The notes below the pieces were generated by a model. That model worked only from the letters and a program-made list of their open reading frames with translations, did no database searches and was not told where the DNA came from. DNA of 47,108 bases from Gracilariopsis chorda. Taxonomy: Eukaryota > Rhodophyta > Florideophyceae > Gracilariales > Gracilariaceae. Shown here one piece after another: positions 9,923 through 20,661 of the stretch; position 1 is the stretch's first letter; the number at the start of each line of letters is the position of its first letter. The stretch covers positions 1-47,108 of the forward strand of contig NBIV01000376.1 in the NCBI GenBank assembly GCA_003194525.1, read 5' to 3'. The position numbers and the translations under genes are program-made.

Positions 9923-10514
9923 CCCTGCAATCTATGCAATAATGGAGATCTCTCGTGTTATGCGTTCTCAAAACATGTTTTCTAAGACGATGATGAGCCT
10001 TAAACCGTTCTTCACAATGAGGGCATGGGTATGGTAGTGGAACAGGGCTTGAATCGTTAGCTCCCGAAGGGTTCAAAGTTGAAGCACCGGCCCCGGAACT
10101 TGACGATTGTGCTGGTGGCGATGCCTCGGGCGGAGGCACAGGCAACGGTGCAGACTCCGAAGATGGAGCATGTAGCCCCCTTGCCGCAAGCATTGCTGTA
10201 ACTGCCTGTGCAACCGCAGCTGCATCTACGGCCTCAATGGAACCCGAAGCTACTGTACCAAGTGGATTGGCATCCGAAGTCGTATTCAGTGTTCTCGAAG
10301 TAGCGTTCCCAATATTTTCCGAGACAAACTGTTGATTTCCCGAGTTTTGAGAGACTCCTGCTGCACTTCGGGATTGATCAGGTGATGTGTCTTGTCTCTG
10401 CTTACGTTGTTTAGACCTCTTCCCTGTACCTTTTTTGTGCTTTCCGATGTCTTTTCTGTCTCTTGGGGGCTCTCTTCCGTCGCCTTCAGTGCAACTGTAG
10501 GGATACATATTCAT
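9786..10514 (-). CDS. C2H2 zinc-finger protein
   Basis: This minus-strand frame encodes 242 residues from the ATG at 10514. The frame extends 28 codons further upstream but without an ATG. Residues ~25-45 form a strongly basic stretch (KHKKGTGKRSKQRKQRQ) that looks like a nuclear localisation signal. Residues ~45-160 are low-complexity S/A/P/G/N-rich. The C-terminal 80 residues hold three zinc-finger units: YPCPHCEERF..HVLRTH, HYCIDCRV..HSWSEH and RQCPECKRRF..HIPYCIH. The first is a canonical C2H2 finger and the other two are looser. A DNA-binding regulator is the likely role. The frame is intact amid broken transposons. It could be a host gene or a domesticated element gene; no target is visible. 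Confidence 0.65.
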   Translation of the reverse strand: MNMYPYSCTEGDGREPPRDRKDIGKHKKGTGKRSKQRKQRQDTSPDQSRSAAGVSQNSGNQQFVSENIGNATSRTLNTTSDANPLGTVASGSIEAVDAAAVAQAVTAMLAARGLHAPSSESAPLPVPPPEASPPAQSSSSGAGASTLNPSGANDSSPVPLPYPCPHCEERFKAHHRLRKHVLRTHNTRDLHYCIDCRVIASDQATILDHSWSEHTRQCPECKRRFHCSQYDLHIPYCIHRYL

Positions 10515-10598
10515 TTCTATTTTGAAAGGACTTGGTTTTGTTGCAATTTGCAAACGTGACAAGCTGTGGTGTGTGGGGAAAGTCACGCACTGGGACAA

Positions 10599-11025
10599 GA
10601 AGAGGATGTCTATTTAACTTGTTCCGTTCTGAAGGTATCTATCGTTCAGCAGAACTTGAATTTGGTATTTCCGACGAGATATGATATGAACCTGCGGAGG
10701 AAGTTTGTATTGAATTAAAAAAAGCAAACGGATTGTCAGGTTTTAAAAGCGACATAAAAAGTGGTGAGCAGCAAATGAGGAAGTGCAGCAAGCGTAACAT
10801 GAGCGTATTGCATCGCTCCGGCCGTTCATCTACCTTTGAACTCTTTGTAATTTGTTTCCGCAACTATGAATGTGAACATCTGATATCAGGTCTAACAGAG
10901 TAAAGAAAAAACTTCCTCCTTGTAAGGGGCATCACCCACGCTCCCCAACATCTCGTGAAGAGTGAACCTTCTTATATCACCATTCTCATTTTGTAATCAA
11001 CTGCTTTATATCAACGAGATTGATT
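10599..11025. other. Gene-free interval upstream of the zinc-finger gene
   Basis: This AT-rich sequence contains no supported gene. It includes the 5' flank of the antisense zinc-finger gene and therefore presumably its promoter, but no clear TATA box is visible. Confidence 0.3.
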
Positions 11026-11029
11026 GTGT

Positions 11030-11190
11030 ACCGTGTTAACAGCTCCTTGAGGGGCAGAGTGGCACGTTCCTTTTGCTACTCTAAAATGCCCAGCTCCCAA
11101 GGGACTGCCGTCCGTAACTTTGCCCAGTGTCGCGCGGCCCCGAGTCACACTATCATCTTCCACAGTGTACAACTATTAGTCTGCGTCTCA
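11030..11190 (-). repeat. Dispersed coding-derived repeat, copy 1 (decayed)
   Basis: This segment matches 36235-36400 in the same orientation. On the minus strand both read related peptides: VEDDSVT and a TG.xY.RQ.L.SWAF core here, versus VENDSVT and TGLKYTRQTLESWAF in the other copy. This copy has stop codons and phase changes after the core. The family is unknown. Bases 11190-11528 contain no other recognisable feature except the 5' flank of the protease gene. Confidence 0.5.
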
Positions 11191-11528
11191 GCGAGGCGTT
11201 GAAGGCTGCACCGACTAGTGCCACCGCCGCTTGATGATTGTTCTGCACCAATAGCAAGGCGGCAACGGACAGTCGTACTGTCGTGGCGTGCCGCATCATC
11301 GCACTCGCAGATAATTGGTCTCTTTCAACCGTAAAGGTAAGGCGCTGTATGCGATCTAAACTTTAACGCTTGAACAAGCTCACGTAACCGTTAGAGCCAC
11401 CAACGGGAATCACGGAGAGATAAGTGTCGCGCCAATTAGCGCGCGGCAGCAAATCATTCTCTCAGAGCAAGTCATTCAAAAAGCGCGGCGAATGGTGCGC
11501 TACATTTGACGGAACGCCCGTCGTCGCA

Positions 11529-12764
11529 ATGCTTTGGCTCACGTTTCTCCTAGCGTTAAGCTCAGCCCGCGTCGTCAGCTCGAGAGCGGTAGTCCCCTGG
11601 CCGCAGCCGGTCGTCTCGGATGAGCCTGTCCTTTCGGAGGATCCCGAATGTCCGGTGGTGCTTCCGATATCATCAAACATTTCACAACTCGTCCTCGGCG
11701 GCCAACTCGTGCAGCACGACGACCTCCTCTTTCACGCATGGCTTAGCTTTACTGACGTTTTTGGCGGAAGCAATTTGTGCAGCGCCACACGGCTCTCGAA
11801 GAACTGGGTGTTAACGGCTGCGCATTGTGACGTTACAACGGCGTGGAGGGTATCGCTGTCCTCACCGTCGGTTGGAGTTGAAAACGGCATCCGTGCGAGT
11901 ATCCAGAGCGTGCATATTCACCCGAACTTCACGTATGGTACTGCGGATCCCTCCGACTATGCGTTGCTTCGCATTGTGCCGCCTCCTTCTGAACAGGGCA
12001 ATGTGCATGTGGTGCGTCTGAATGAGGCACCTTCACTACCTGTTGAGAACGCGTTTGTCCGCGTGTCTGGATATGGTATTTACGAGAACTATGGGGCTCT
12101 AGAACCCACCGCTGGCGAGTTACATTTCGCCGACATTCCAATCCACCCTTTTTCGACTTGCAGCTCCGCTTACGCGTCGCTAATTTCTTCTGGATTGTCG
12201 CCGTTGAAAGCGGATAATCATCTCTGTATGGGCTACGAACTCAACCGGTGCAATGCATGCCGAGGGGATTCAGGGGGTCCAGTGTTGCAGTATGATAAGA
12301 ATGGACGCGCCGTGCAAGTGGGCATCATTACAGCCTCGTACGAATGCGCGCGAACGGGATTTCCGGGCATTGGTTTGCGAGTATCCGCAGCGTTGGCTTG
12401 GATGAGAGAGGTTGGCGCTGTATTTGAGAGCGCTGAGCCCGAGCAGGTGTTCAGAGACCCGGTCACGACGCAGGACGCCATGGCGTCGCACACGCCAAGT
12501 CAGCAACCTGGCTTGGACGGAGCGGACGACAGTGAGGTGATGGAGGCACAGGACGCCATGGCGTCGCACACGCCAAGTCAGCAACCTGGCTTGGACGGAG
12601 TGGATGACAGTGAGGTGATGGGCAGCTCCAAGAGGACAAGCGAATCGTCCGAGGGTAGGTGGATTATTGGTATCTTGACGGTAGTTCTTATAGTGGGTTT
12701 GTTTGTCCTTGTATGGGCTCTCATTTCTTTTCTTGCAGCTCTTCCTAGGCGCCTTGCATCATAA
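11529..12764 (+). CDS. Membrane-anchored trypsin-fold serine protease
   Basis: The protein has 411 residues from the ATG at 11529. The frame is open further upstream, but only this ATG gives a clean signal peptide (MLWLTFLLALSSARVVSS). The peptidase S1 domain follows from about residue 55 (VLGGQLV). Its triad is H99 in TAAHC, D143 in PSDYALL and S248 in GDSGGP. The residue six before the Ser, which sets S1 specificity, is Asn rather than the Asp of trypsin, so Arg/Lys preference is not expected. After the catalytic domain comes a 26-residue segment repeated twice (about 315-366), a Ser-rich stalk and one transmembrane helix (about 378-405) with a short basic tail. The predicted topology is type I, with the protease outside the cell or in the secretory lumen. 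The gene is intact and intronless. Confidence 0.85.
   Translation: MLWLTFLLALSSARVVSSRAVVPWPQPVVSDEPVLSEDPECPVVLPISSNISQLVLGGQLVQHDDLLFHAWLSFTDVFGGSNLCSATRLSKNWVLTAAHCDVTTAWRVSLSSPSVGVENGIRASIQSVHIHPNFTYGTADPSDYALLRIVPPPSEQGNVHVVRLNEAPSLPVENAFVRVSGYGIYENYGALEPTAGELHFADIPIHPFSTCSSAYASLISSGLSPLKADNHLCMGYELNRCNACRGDSGGPVLQYDKNGRAVQVGIITASYECARTGFPGIGLRVSAALAWMREVGAVFESAEPEQVFRDPVTTQDAMASHTPSQQPGLDGADDSEVMEAQDAMASHTPSQQPGLDGVDDSEVMGSSKRTSESSEGRWIIGILTVVLIVGLFVLVWALISFLAALPRRLAS
12471..12626 (+). repeat. In-frame 78-bp tandem duplication in the protease gene
   Basis: Two head-to-tail copies of 78 bp encode QDAMASHTPSQQPGLDG plus an acidic tail. They differ by only a few bases (GCG to GTG and GAC to GAT near the end), so the duplication is recent. 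The copies form the stalk between catalytic domain and membrane helix. A length difference among alleles is likely. Confidence 0.85.
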
Positions 12765-12769
12765 GTTAA

Positions 12770-13300
12770 ACTCTCTACACCAAGAGCAACCCAGGGAGCG
12801 GTTTCGAAAATTGTGCAAGAGACTTGTTCGGTTTTGGAGAAGTGTCGCAGGGAGCTGCGGGAAAAGGCTGCCACGTTAATCATTGCAATACAATTATTCT
12901 CAATTTAAAAAAAGACATTATTGTTTCGAACAGAAAAGCAAACAGGGACGCTTTGCATTTTTCAGAGCATATTAATTGTGTACATTTAGTATTGTTACCA
13001 TTACAGTGCCATGCCTACGCATACACTGGGACAAACTGTTTCGTGTTTGCCATGCGCTCTTTATCCAAAAACAAAAAGGCTAAATGTAGCAATTCGATGG
13101 GTGACAGCTTGCACAATTCATCAACTCTGATGGCGACAACCACGCATTGACTTGTTTACGTGGTGACACTATAAACGGCGAGGGAATTTCTATGCGAAAC
13201 CATAAAAGCCACTCAAGTTGCAGGGGACATGTTTTTTGCCAATTCTATAACAGGGTGACCAAGACTGGTCGTAGGGTGAATATTCTCCTTGTGTTTTCAT
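12770..13300. other. Gene-free interval
   Basis: This AT-rich sequence downstream of the protease gene contains no supported gene. A pyrimidine-rich stretch ending in TTTCAG (13286-13304), which resembles a splice acceptor, leads directly into the minisatellite. Confidence 0.3.
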
Positions 13301-13304
13301 TTCA

Positions 13305-13451
13305 GGGTGACAATGAGCAAGAGAGGGGTGACAATGAGCGGAAGAAGGGTGTCGATGAGCGGAAGAAGGGTGACGATGAGCGATGAGGGGGTGGCAAAGA
13401 TCGATGAAGGAGTGACATTGAGCGATGAAGTTGTAGCATTAAGCAAGCAGT
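13305..13451 (+). repeat. 21-bp minisatellite, seven units
   Basis: Seven consecutive 21-bp units are built on GGGTGACAATGAGCGGAAGAA. They become more divergent to the right. The first three and a half are open in one frame and encode a charged heptad-like repeat (GDNEQER, GDNERKK, GVDERKK, GDDER) before a stop at 13384-13386. Looser GGGTGA-containing sequence continues to about 13.85 kb. Confidence 0.75.
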
Positions 13452-13906
13452 GAGGAGGGCAAGAGAACAGATGAAACGTCTACTACAAACTAACAAACAC
13501 TATGCATTGTTTATTGCAGCCAACTGAGCTATAATGCGTCTCCGAAAATTTGACGTAGTTGACATTGCGCAGATGACTTAGAGCGAGAGTAGGGTGACTG
13601 GGATTGATGATAGGGCGACTTGAAGAGGGTGAAGGGTGAAAAAAGAGGCAACGTCGAAAAGACAAGGTGACGCGATCGAGAAGCATGGTGAAAAAGCTAA
13701 GATGGGATTTTTGAAGGGGTGGCATTTTCAAGGCACCCGTCCAACCCTCGAAATATTTAATTGTCACCCTCCAAATTATCAAGCTTTTCCTGTGTCTCCC
13801 TCTTAGGTGGCGAAATTTGTAAGGCGTCGCCCTCAATCCTCAAAATCTCCCTATCCAAAAAGTACTCTAAAGAACATGGCGAAACTTTCATGAATAAGAG
13901 AGTCTT

Positions 13907-14640
13907 ATGGAATTGAATACCGTTACTCATTACACCACACGTTTAGCTTTATACGCGTACTTCAAAATATACGAAATCACAAAGTACGGTCTGATTTTTG
14001 AGCACATCCATGCCATCGAAGCTCATACAACTGTCCTTACCCTAGAATGGACCACATCTTTCTATATCAGTGTTCAGATAAATCTTCTTCTCTCTCATTC
14101 AATAGTATCCGTTGTCACCATTCGGAAAGCTCGCTCTTTTCTCACCAAATTTATGCCTTCCCTGCAAAAGGAAAGCCGTGTTGTGTTTTGCTGATGATTT
14201 GGAACCTCTCTTTGTACACACCGCCACTGATTTCAACCATGCCGATGGCCTATGTCATAGTTGGCCAATGCTGGGAAGGTTTTGAGTACCCTTGCTACAT
14301 ATCTGACATACACAGAACGCGCCATCGCGCATACCGGATAAAATCCAGATTCTCAGCAACACGTTGAATCTGGACTCAGCTTGCTCCGCCTTCTTTTGAG
14401 CGTCAATGGGGAAAGTCACTCAACAAAGTGTCGAATATTCAAAAGAAAACAGCGAAAATCAGGCGCCTTTACGTCGCTCCAAAGAGAAGTAAACTTACCC
14501 ACATGAAAGAAGTGAAAACGTTTTAGCTCTCTCGTCAGAACTTTCTAAATCGATGCCCATTCATTTCTTTCACCATTTCCGAGAAGACGGAAACCCCTTA
14601 TTGTCAACAAACAATACTTCTTAAAGCTCTGACAAAAGGA
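13907..14640 (+). pseudogene. Second DIRS-type relic: RNase H and start of the recombinase
   Basis: At 14005-14250 the translated sequence EHIHAIEAHTTVLTLEW, LLLSHSIVSVVTIRKARS and DLEPLFVHTATDFNHADG follows the RNase H of the DIRS copy at 7.3-7.6 kb almost residue by residue. The catalytic Asp of LLLSD is His here. At about 14565-14600 the string FTISEKTETPYC matches the recombinase N-terminus of the first copy. Several stops and a phase change separate the pieces. It is more degraded than the first copy. Confidence 0.65.
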
Positions 14641-14912
14641 CACCGGTCCAATGCCTGTTCACAGGAACTTACGAGTAAGAAAGGACGCTAGCCCCGACAC
14701 AGGTCGCAAGTAAATGGCAGAGACAAAATTTGATGACGAGCGATGAGGACCAGTACTTGACGCGAGCGGTAGCACTGCAAGGGCTAAACTGCACTTAACA
14801 TACCCTGTCCGCAGGCGCGCGCTCGCATCTACTATAAGCCCACATCGGCCAAAGATCAGGTTTCACCAAAATCTTTATATCTGCACGTGAATGGAAGTCG
14901 GTGTTTAAAAAT

Positions 14913-14939
14913 CTAGTGAAGTTTTTTTAAAAAAACTAG
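14913..14939. repeat. Perfect AT palindrome with flanking inverted arms
   Basis: AGTTTTTTTAAAAAAACT at 14920-14937 is an 18-bp perfect palindrome, and the surrounding CTAGT/ACTAG add a further short arm. It could form a cruciform, or a terminator-like U-tract hairpin in RNA; no gene ends here. Confidence 0.6.
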
Positions 14940-16990
14940 TGTTTCACAGTTTAGTAGTGAACAGGTGAGTAAAATATAGGAATTAACCTCGTGGTTACTT
15001 CTTAATTTTTGCTACCATTCAATGGTTATCTTTGCTGCAACGCGAAACTCAGTGGTTAAATGAAAATTGCAAAAAACCTCAATCAAGGTTCCATCAGTTA
15101 TTGTTGTGGCGAAACGTAGCTCAGTAACGAAACATTGACACATAAGAATAAAACGAACAACAAAAATCCGAGAACGAAGGCTGGCAATAACAGAAATTTT
15201 CCAAATGGAACAACATTTTTTTTGTGGACCTCAGTGCACCTGACAATCGCGATAATCGTCAAGGAAATATTGTTTGTTTTCAAATTAATTAGACAAGCCT
15301 TGTTCCGTTTGAATATTTTACGATTGATTTATGACTCATGATTACCTGTAAAATGTGAATATGTTTTTGCTAATTTTTGTCATTGCTTTCAGCGTTTGCT
15401 ATCGCTATTGCGTAAGTCTGGATTTATATATCTACATATGCTATGTTAATTATAATATTAGAAGAGAACGCAGATTTCCCGTTGTTCTCAGGACTACGTA
15501 ATTTTTCGGTTTTGAGATACAAGACAATAATTCCAAAAAATGGCGCCTGGTGATCAGAACCGAAGTTGGAGGGCTCTGTGTCCTCTTTCCAACAGGACTA
15601 AGCACTTCTGCTAACTCGATCCTGTTGCGGAGACACGTCCAAAACACTGTGAGGCTCCGATGCACGCTCAAAACGATGGCAATGGAAAGAATGGTCTGTA
15701 TCTCGGGAACTGCTCGACTTCCACAAATCTGGTTGAGCTCGGCCGATGGGAGAGAAAACAAAAATGAATCATGAAGCTGGATTGCAATTTAAAAACAGAA
15801 GTTACAAACGGAACGAGGACGCCTAATATGAGGCAGTGGAATAGCTATCTCGAAATCCATCTAGTGTGATATAAGGTACTTTTGATTTTAAAGCCATCCC
15901 AAGTATTGTTCAAATCTCCGCTTTCTTTAACCCGGTTCCTTGGCACCGTCGTCCTTGCCTTCGTGGTTTACGTGAACCAGACCCAGAACTTATTTCCACT
16001 CTTAAACTTTGAATCAGCATGTGGCCCAGTGTTTAAATCTTTGGTACGCCTGTACAATCAGCTGGCTCCGTATTAGTGTCTTTTTGGATCTGGCAACTTC
16101 GCATCCTGAAAATCTGTTAAACTAGTTTAACAGTGAACCTCCTGCAGCCATTTCACATGATCTACTTCCTGAGTGTAAAGCTGGCGTCACAATCGTTCTC
16201 TATTTTTAATCCATTTAGAATTCCTCTGATTTGCACCTGCAGCAAGTTACAAAAGCTATGTCCACATCTCACAGCAAGTTAAAAAACGCTCAGAAGAGAT
16301 ACACAACGTAAAGTAAACATGCTCCCAACAAAGTACTCGACGTAAGGATGAGGTTGCTACCTTCGGATAGACAAAAAGAAAGCGGCTATTTCTATAACGA
16401 ACAGCACCTGCTCTAGCCGTATGATGCTTTCTATCTCCAGCACTGGTAGCAATTGCCATTGTTGAGAATCGGGAGACAAACAATATCGGAAGTTAGCCAA
16501 TGCGACAGTTGCAGATCGACATGAAAGTGTGTTGTTCGCGATGCTGGATGCTCGAAAGTAATCGTTAAAGAAGAAATGATACTTTTCACCAATCAAAAGA
16601 AAACGAACTACACATGATCATATACGAACGTCTGGTTCGGTAGGGTATGGAGCTACAAAAATTCAAAGCGATCTCTATCACATGATATGCCATCATTCGC
16701 AATATGTTGTCCGGATTTTGAAGAACTGCACTTGGACGCATTTGGTGCCAATGCATTCAACCCTGTTACCCCATCGAACCTCACCAGGACAATATGGACT
16801 ACATTCTGTGGCACCTTCAGCTGAAAAGCTCTTTGCGCTAGGTTTGTGTATCATGAAAGCGTCATACTCCCCTTGTGCTCCTATACATTGCAATCTTCAA
16901 TGTCACTATACCACACGAAACTAATACGAAAAAGCCATATACTTGTATCATCATGTTTTAATGTGGTGAAGTGCTTGCTATGCTGACCGC
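14940..16990. other. Long gene-poor interval
   Basis: I see only short frames on both strands with no domain or codon pattern that I trust. The sequence is AT-rich and shows no repeat shared with the rest of the window that I could detect by eye. Confidence 0.3.
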
Positions 16991-17019
16991 AACCTGACAT
17001 ATTTGAAACATTTTGGTTT

Positions 17020-17367
17020 ATGGGGTTCCAGAACAATTTCAGCCGCGCTGGAGAGTCTAAGTACAACAAGCATCAGTACAAACCATGTACTGGTGCATCG
17101 TTCTATTTTGCTGGATCTGCACCTGTCGGGAAGATTTTCACACCAGATACAATGCCCCGATGTTGGAAAATGGGGCATGTGGATGTCGTCTGCCTGGGAA
17201 GTGAATATAATGGAGAATATTGGACATGTGAAACATGTGCTTTTCTGGATACAATTGAACCGAGGTTGAAGGCTAAGCCTGGGCTGCACGGGTGTAGAAG
17301 CTCTTTGGAGGGAGTTGTTTTCGAGAATCTGGTGGTTTTGCAATCCAGTTTAGGTGCCAGGGATTGA
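17020..17367 (+). CDS. Hypothetical ORF with paired cysteines
   Basis: The frame has 115 codons from an ATG at 17020 and is open about 12 codons further upstream. The middle part looks protein-like (FAGSAPVGKIFTPDT, then GEYWTCETCAFLDT) with a C-x-x-C pair that could bind a metal. I do not recognise a family. The antisense frame over the same bases is also open for 121 codons, so the strand is not certain. The frame ends at a TGA shortly before a gene-free stretch (17.4-17.78 kb). Confidence 0.3.
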   Translation: MGFQNNFSRAGESKYNKHQYKPCTGASFYFAGSAPVGKIFTPDTMPRCWKMGHVDVVCLGSEYNGEYWTCETCAFLDTIEPRLKAKPGLHGCRSSLEGVVFENLVVLQSSLGARD

Positions 17368-17779
17368 AAGGAGAAAGGTAACGTCAGTTGCACGCACTTA
17401 GTAGAATAGCGAGGGGGTTCTTATTTTCCAGAAGCGGCGTTTGCAAGTCTGCTGGCTTTCAAACAGAAGATAATCTGGGAATAGAGAGAACTGAATCGTC
17501 GTACGGAGACTAGGAGCTCTTTGTCAGTATGAGCTTCCTGGGCTGGGCTACTTGCCTTTTTCGTAATTGTTCCGTGGGGAGCTTGTCTACGAGCAATCTT
17601 TGAGATAAACTCGGCCAGAAAATATCTTCAAGAATGGGCTGGTCTGTTCGCCTCATTGTCCTGTCCCACAGCTTGAAGAAAGTGTAATGTATTCGATGCC
17701 CTTAAGTTTCTGTCTCGTTGTTTAAGGCCAGAATCAACAAGTGTACTGGGCGTCTCTTTGACTCTTAGTTCTAGAAGCG

Positions 17780-17995
17780 ACCAAAGCAGTTGAGTGCGAT
17801 TGTTATAGAGTAACTGCAGTTCAGTGGTACGTCTACTTGATGACTCAAGTACACGACCATTCAGCTAGTATAATTAGAGAGCTCACTAATAGGGTGAGGC
17901 TCGTTTGCTGTAGTCATTGACAGTGTGTCGATTCTTGTTCTGCTAAAGATGTTCAGTACCAGTCTACGCCAGCCTTCGCTTTCTTACAGCGATAG
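17780..17995 (+). repeat. Dispersed LTR-like repeat, copy 1
   Basis: This segment aligns with 34110-34305 over about 190 bp in the same orientation, sharing blocks such as CTTGATGACTCAAGTA, AGAGAGCTCACT and GATGTT(C/T)AGTA. A TATAATTAGAGAG motif lies in the middle, as expected for the promoter part of an LTR. Identity is moderate, so the copies are old. The element that owns it is not identified. Confidence 0.55.
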
Positions 17996-18329
17996 AAGCG
18001 CCCAGAGTACAATGAAGCTGTATTGTTCGGCAACATGAGGTTTGCATAGATCTGTAGATAGGTACTTGATTCACAATTCCAAACCATATGATATCAGAAG
18101 CATCAGTGTATGTGTTAATTGTTGAGGTTCTTTGCGATGAGAGAGAGTGACGAGGTTTCCCAACGCATCCATACAGGAGCTGAACGAAACTATGTCGGAG
18201 TCCTCGCATTAGATGGCTTGTAAAATTACGCAAGAAACCTCCCGAGATGTAAGTTTCCCTCGACGTTCTACACGATTTCTGCAACAGGTAGCTCTTCCGA
18301 GACGGTCTGCTCTGAGCATTAGCTGACAT
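17964..18329 (-). pseudogene. Ty3/gypsy RNase H fragment
   Basis: The minus-strand translation contains NTYTDASDIIWFGIVNQVP, which fits the RNase H start of a gypsy lineage whose usual form is [FY]TDASD..WG..VTQVP (family knowledge). It ends at the shared repeat at its left. Together with the RT fragment at 18.7-19.1 kb it forms one decayed minus-strand element; the 400 bp between them have lost their frame. No integrase is present to the left, so the element is deleted or rearranged there. Confidence 0.55.
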
Positions 18330-18735
18330 CGTGTGGAGTAGGGGGCGGAATAATACGCTAAGCTATGCTGGAAACAAGGAGTCAGATTCTACGGGCGATC
18401 TCTCATACTCAGAACTCTCTGATAGAGGCACTTGTGCTGTCGGAAATGTAGAATAGATATTACTCTTCGAGTTCTAAGGTGCAAGCCTCTCCTCCTGCTC
18501 TTTTGGAGGAGAGCTAACACGCAATGAAGCCCATAGAGGGAGCTCACGGTGAGACGACACTCCACTTCACCCCCTTAAATAGAGCGGTACCGGGATATGT
18601 CTCGTCCCGAGACAGAAACCATCGCATGATCTGGAAAAGAGTTGTTAAACGTTTTATGAGATCAAGAACGGAGTGAATCCTATTGGAGAAATCTGGAATG
18701 CCTGTCCCCAACCATTGGATGTTTCGAAAAATCAG

Positions 18736-19080
18736 TTAAAGATTAGAGCCAATGGTAGGCGATTGCGTTTGGATGAGTCTGTCCAGCATTCTGCGGTCGT
18801 ACCAGACGCCCCCAACAGAGATGATTGGGCCACTCCACTTCCGTAATTTTGCTGGAAGGACACTTTTTTGGGCACAGAGTTTGAAAAGCCTCCTAATGCA
18901 TGAGAAGAGCTCTGATGTGTCAGGGTAAAGTATCAGAATGTCGTCGAACCAGTACATAATATGATTTGGGAGCTCTTTTGGTAGGAGCCTGGAGGTGGAT
19001 GGTATCATGGCATTTTCTCTGAAAAAAGTTTCACTAAAGCATATGCGGGCGCCAACGATGAGGATGAATAACGTTTTCAA
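18736..19080 (-). pseudogene. Ty3/gypsy reverse transcriptase fragment
   Basis: The frame IMYWFDDILILYPDTSELF followed by LFKLCAQKSVLPAKL, ISVGGVWYD and a run of charged residues matches RT motif C onwards. It shows the [YF].DD active site with a Trp-Phe before DD, the L....C....L..K.C helix and the G..I/V block. The 5' part of the polyprotein is missing, although gypsy-like residues without a continuous frame may extend to about 19.3 kb. Confidence 0.6.
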
Positions 19081-19299
19081 AACTGGTTGTTTTGCTCACA
19101 TTAACTTTGAGTCTTGTAGTAATCAGAGGAGTTGGACGACAGTAACCATCAATGCGACCAAGCCTTACCAGCTTCGTCAATGTATGGTAAGTTAATGCCG
19201 CCCTAGAATGGCTTTGGCATTGTGTATCCTTCGTTGGGATATTTTGGGCTCGGGGTCGTCTTGTAGTAGACAGACGGGCCCACCAGATACTCCACATGC

Positions 19300-20560
19300 T
19301 CGGTCCGCTTTACATGAATTTGCAAGAGCGCCTCACTACGGGCTCTCCTCTCCGTGATTGCGGCTCAACCCTTATTCGAAAACCACCGCCAATGATGGTA
19401 GGCATTCTGGCGCAATGCTGATCATGAACGAAGACATACTACAAGTTTGGGATCAGTACAAGTCCAGAGGCGCATTTCGTTTTATACCAGCCAAAGCAAG
19501 AGTTTCTTGGCCACGACAATATGCCTAGTGCGGATGATTTTTACGGAAGATGGTGCGAATGAAGGATCTTCATGTTGCCATCGCAAGAGAGCGCGTCACG
19601 AAATCACAATAGCCTACGGTGATACATGTGTTCCGCGTATGGGCACAGGCGCTGGTTTCTTTCCAGACAATATATGATGCAGGCCAGCGATTTCTGTAGG
19701 AGTACCATTGGTACCAACGGTAAGGGTTACAACGGGTAAGTTACTTGTCGCGTGTTACGCAAGAACTGAAAAGCTACATTTGTGACGAGTTGTCTTTCTT
19801 AGTATTGTTGGTCTCGAGAAAACACAAAAACCCAAGGGTACTGCAAAAGGAACGGGGGGACACAATGACGGTGAGAAATGGCATTGGTATTAGGAAATCG
19901 CAAACGAATTTCTTATGCGTACGGTGTCACCAATTCAGCGAAGGCGCAGCTCTTAACCTTTACATCTGTCGCACACCCAAAGTGCGGGTGAAAAAGCTGA
20001 GATGCACTCGTAACAGGTGGAGAAAAAGGACAATAACTGGCGTGTCACAGTGATGAAGCACTAAAATAAGCGGTTGCAACGATGAGCTCCGTCCCCTGCG
20101 ACGACTATCGCTGGTGTTGAATCGCAATCATTCTTCTTCCTCGCCATGAAGACCGTTTTACAACCTCACGCGTTCCAGCGCTCCAGCTTTCTGAGCTTCT
20201 CGATACCCGCTCCTTTGTCTGCTGCAGTCTCTGCTGCGTGGAAAAGTGAGTACCAAACAAAAAAAGGCCGACATAAGGCGGACATCACTAGTGCGCTGCG
20301 GCGCGTTATCACAGCCTTCGTGCGGTCCTTTCATGACAATTGGTTGCGGCACACACCTCGCCAACGATTGGCTTCGGGAACGGCAATCAAGGGCAGACCG
20401 TGATTGCCGTTTATGTCGCGAGAGGGCAGAAACGCGTGCCACGTGGACAGATATCTCAAATAGCACGCTCTGTGATTGGGTAGTCACTCAACTGAAAGCG
20501 ATGTCCGGTCGAGCGCTGTAAAGCATTTCAAAGCTGCCGAAACGCGCGCTTTCGACGCTC
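19300..20560. other. Gene-free interval before the Tudor-like gene
   Basis: There are short frames on both strands and no domain that I recognise. Sequence near 20.25-20.55 kb becomes GC-richer and is probably promoter territory of the following gene. Confidence 0.3.
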
Positions 20561-20567
20561 TCCCAGA

Positions 20568-20575
20568 TATAAAAG
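20568..20575 (+). promoter_or_regulatory. TATA box of the Tudor-like gene
   Basis: TATAAAAG lies 94 bp upstream of the ATG at 20662. That leaves room for a start site about 30 bp downstream and a 60-nt leader. Confidence 0.55.
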
Positions 20576-20661
20576 CGTCCACGGCTCGGCGGCCAACGCC
20601 TTTATATCTTCCACCCGCCGCCGTCACCCCTCCTTTGGCCACCACCCACTTGGTCCACACA

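Noticed and set aside
12233..12584. Minus-strand frames across the protease gene
   Set aside because: They are reverse shadows of the intact protease and its 78-bp repeat.
13302..13496. A minus-strand serine/histidine-repeat protein
   Set aside because: It is only the reverse reading of the 21-bp minisatellite.
15098..15341. Membrane-protein-like short ORFs on both strands
   Set aside because: AT-rich sequence gives chance hydrophobic frames; there is no conserved motif and no start context.
16978..17343. A 121-codon minus-strand ORF
   Set aside because: It overlaps the plus-strand frame at 17020-17367, which has a more protein-like cysteine pattern. Neither is secure, so only the plus strand was listed with low confidence.
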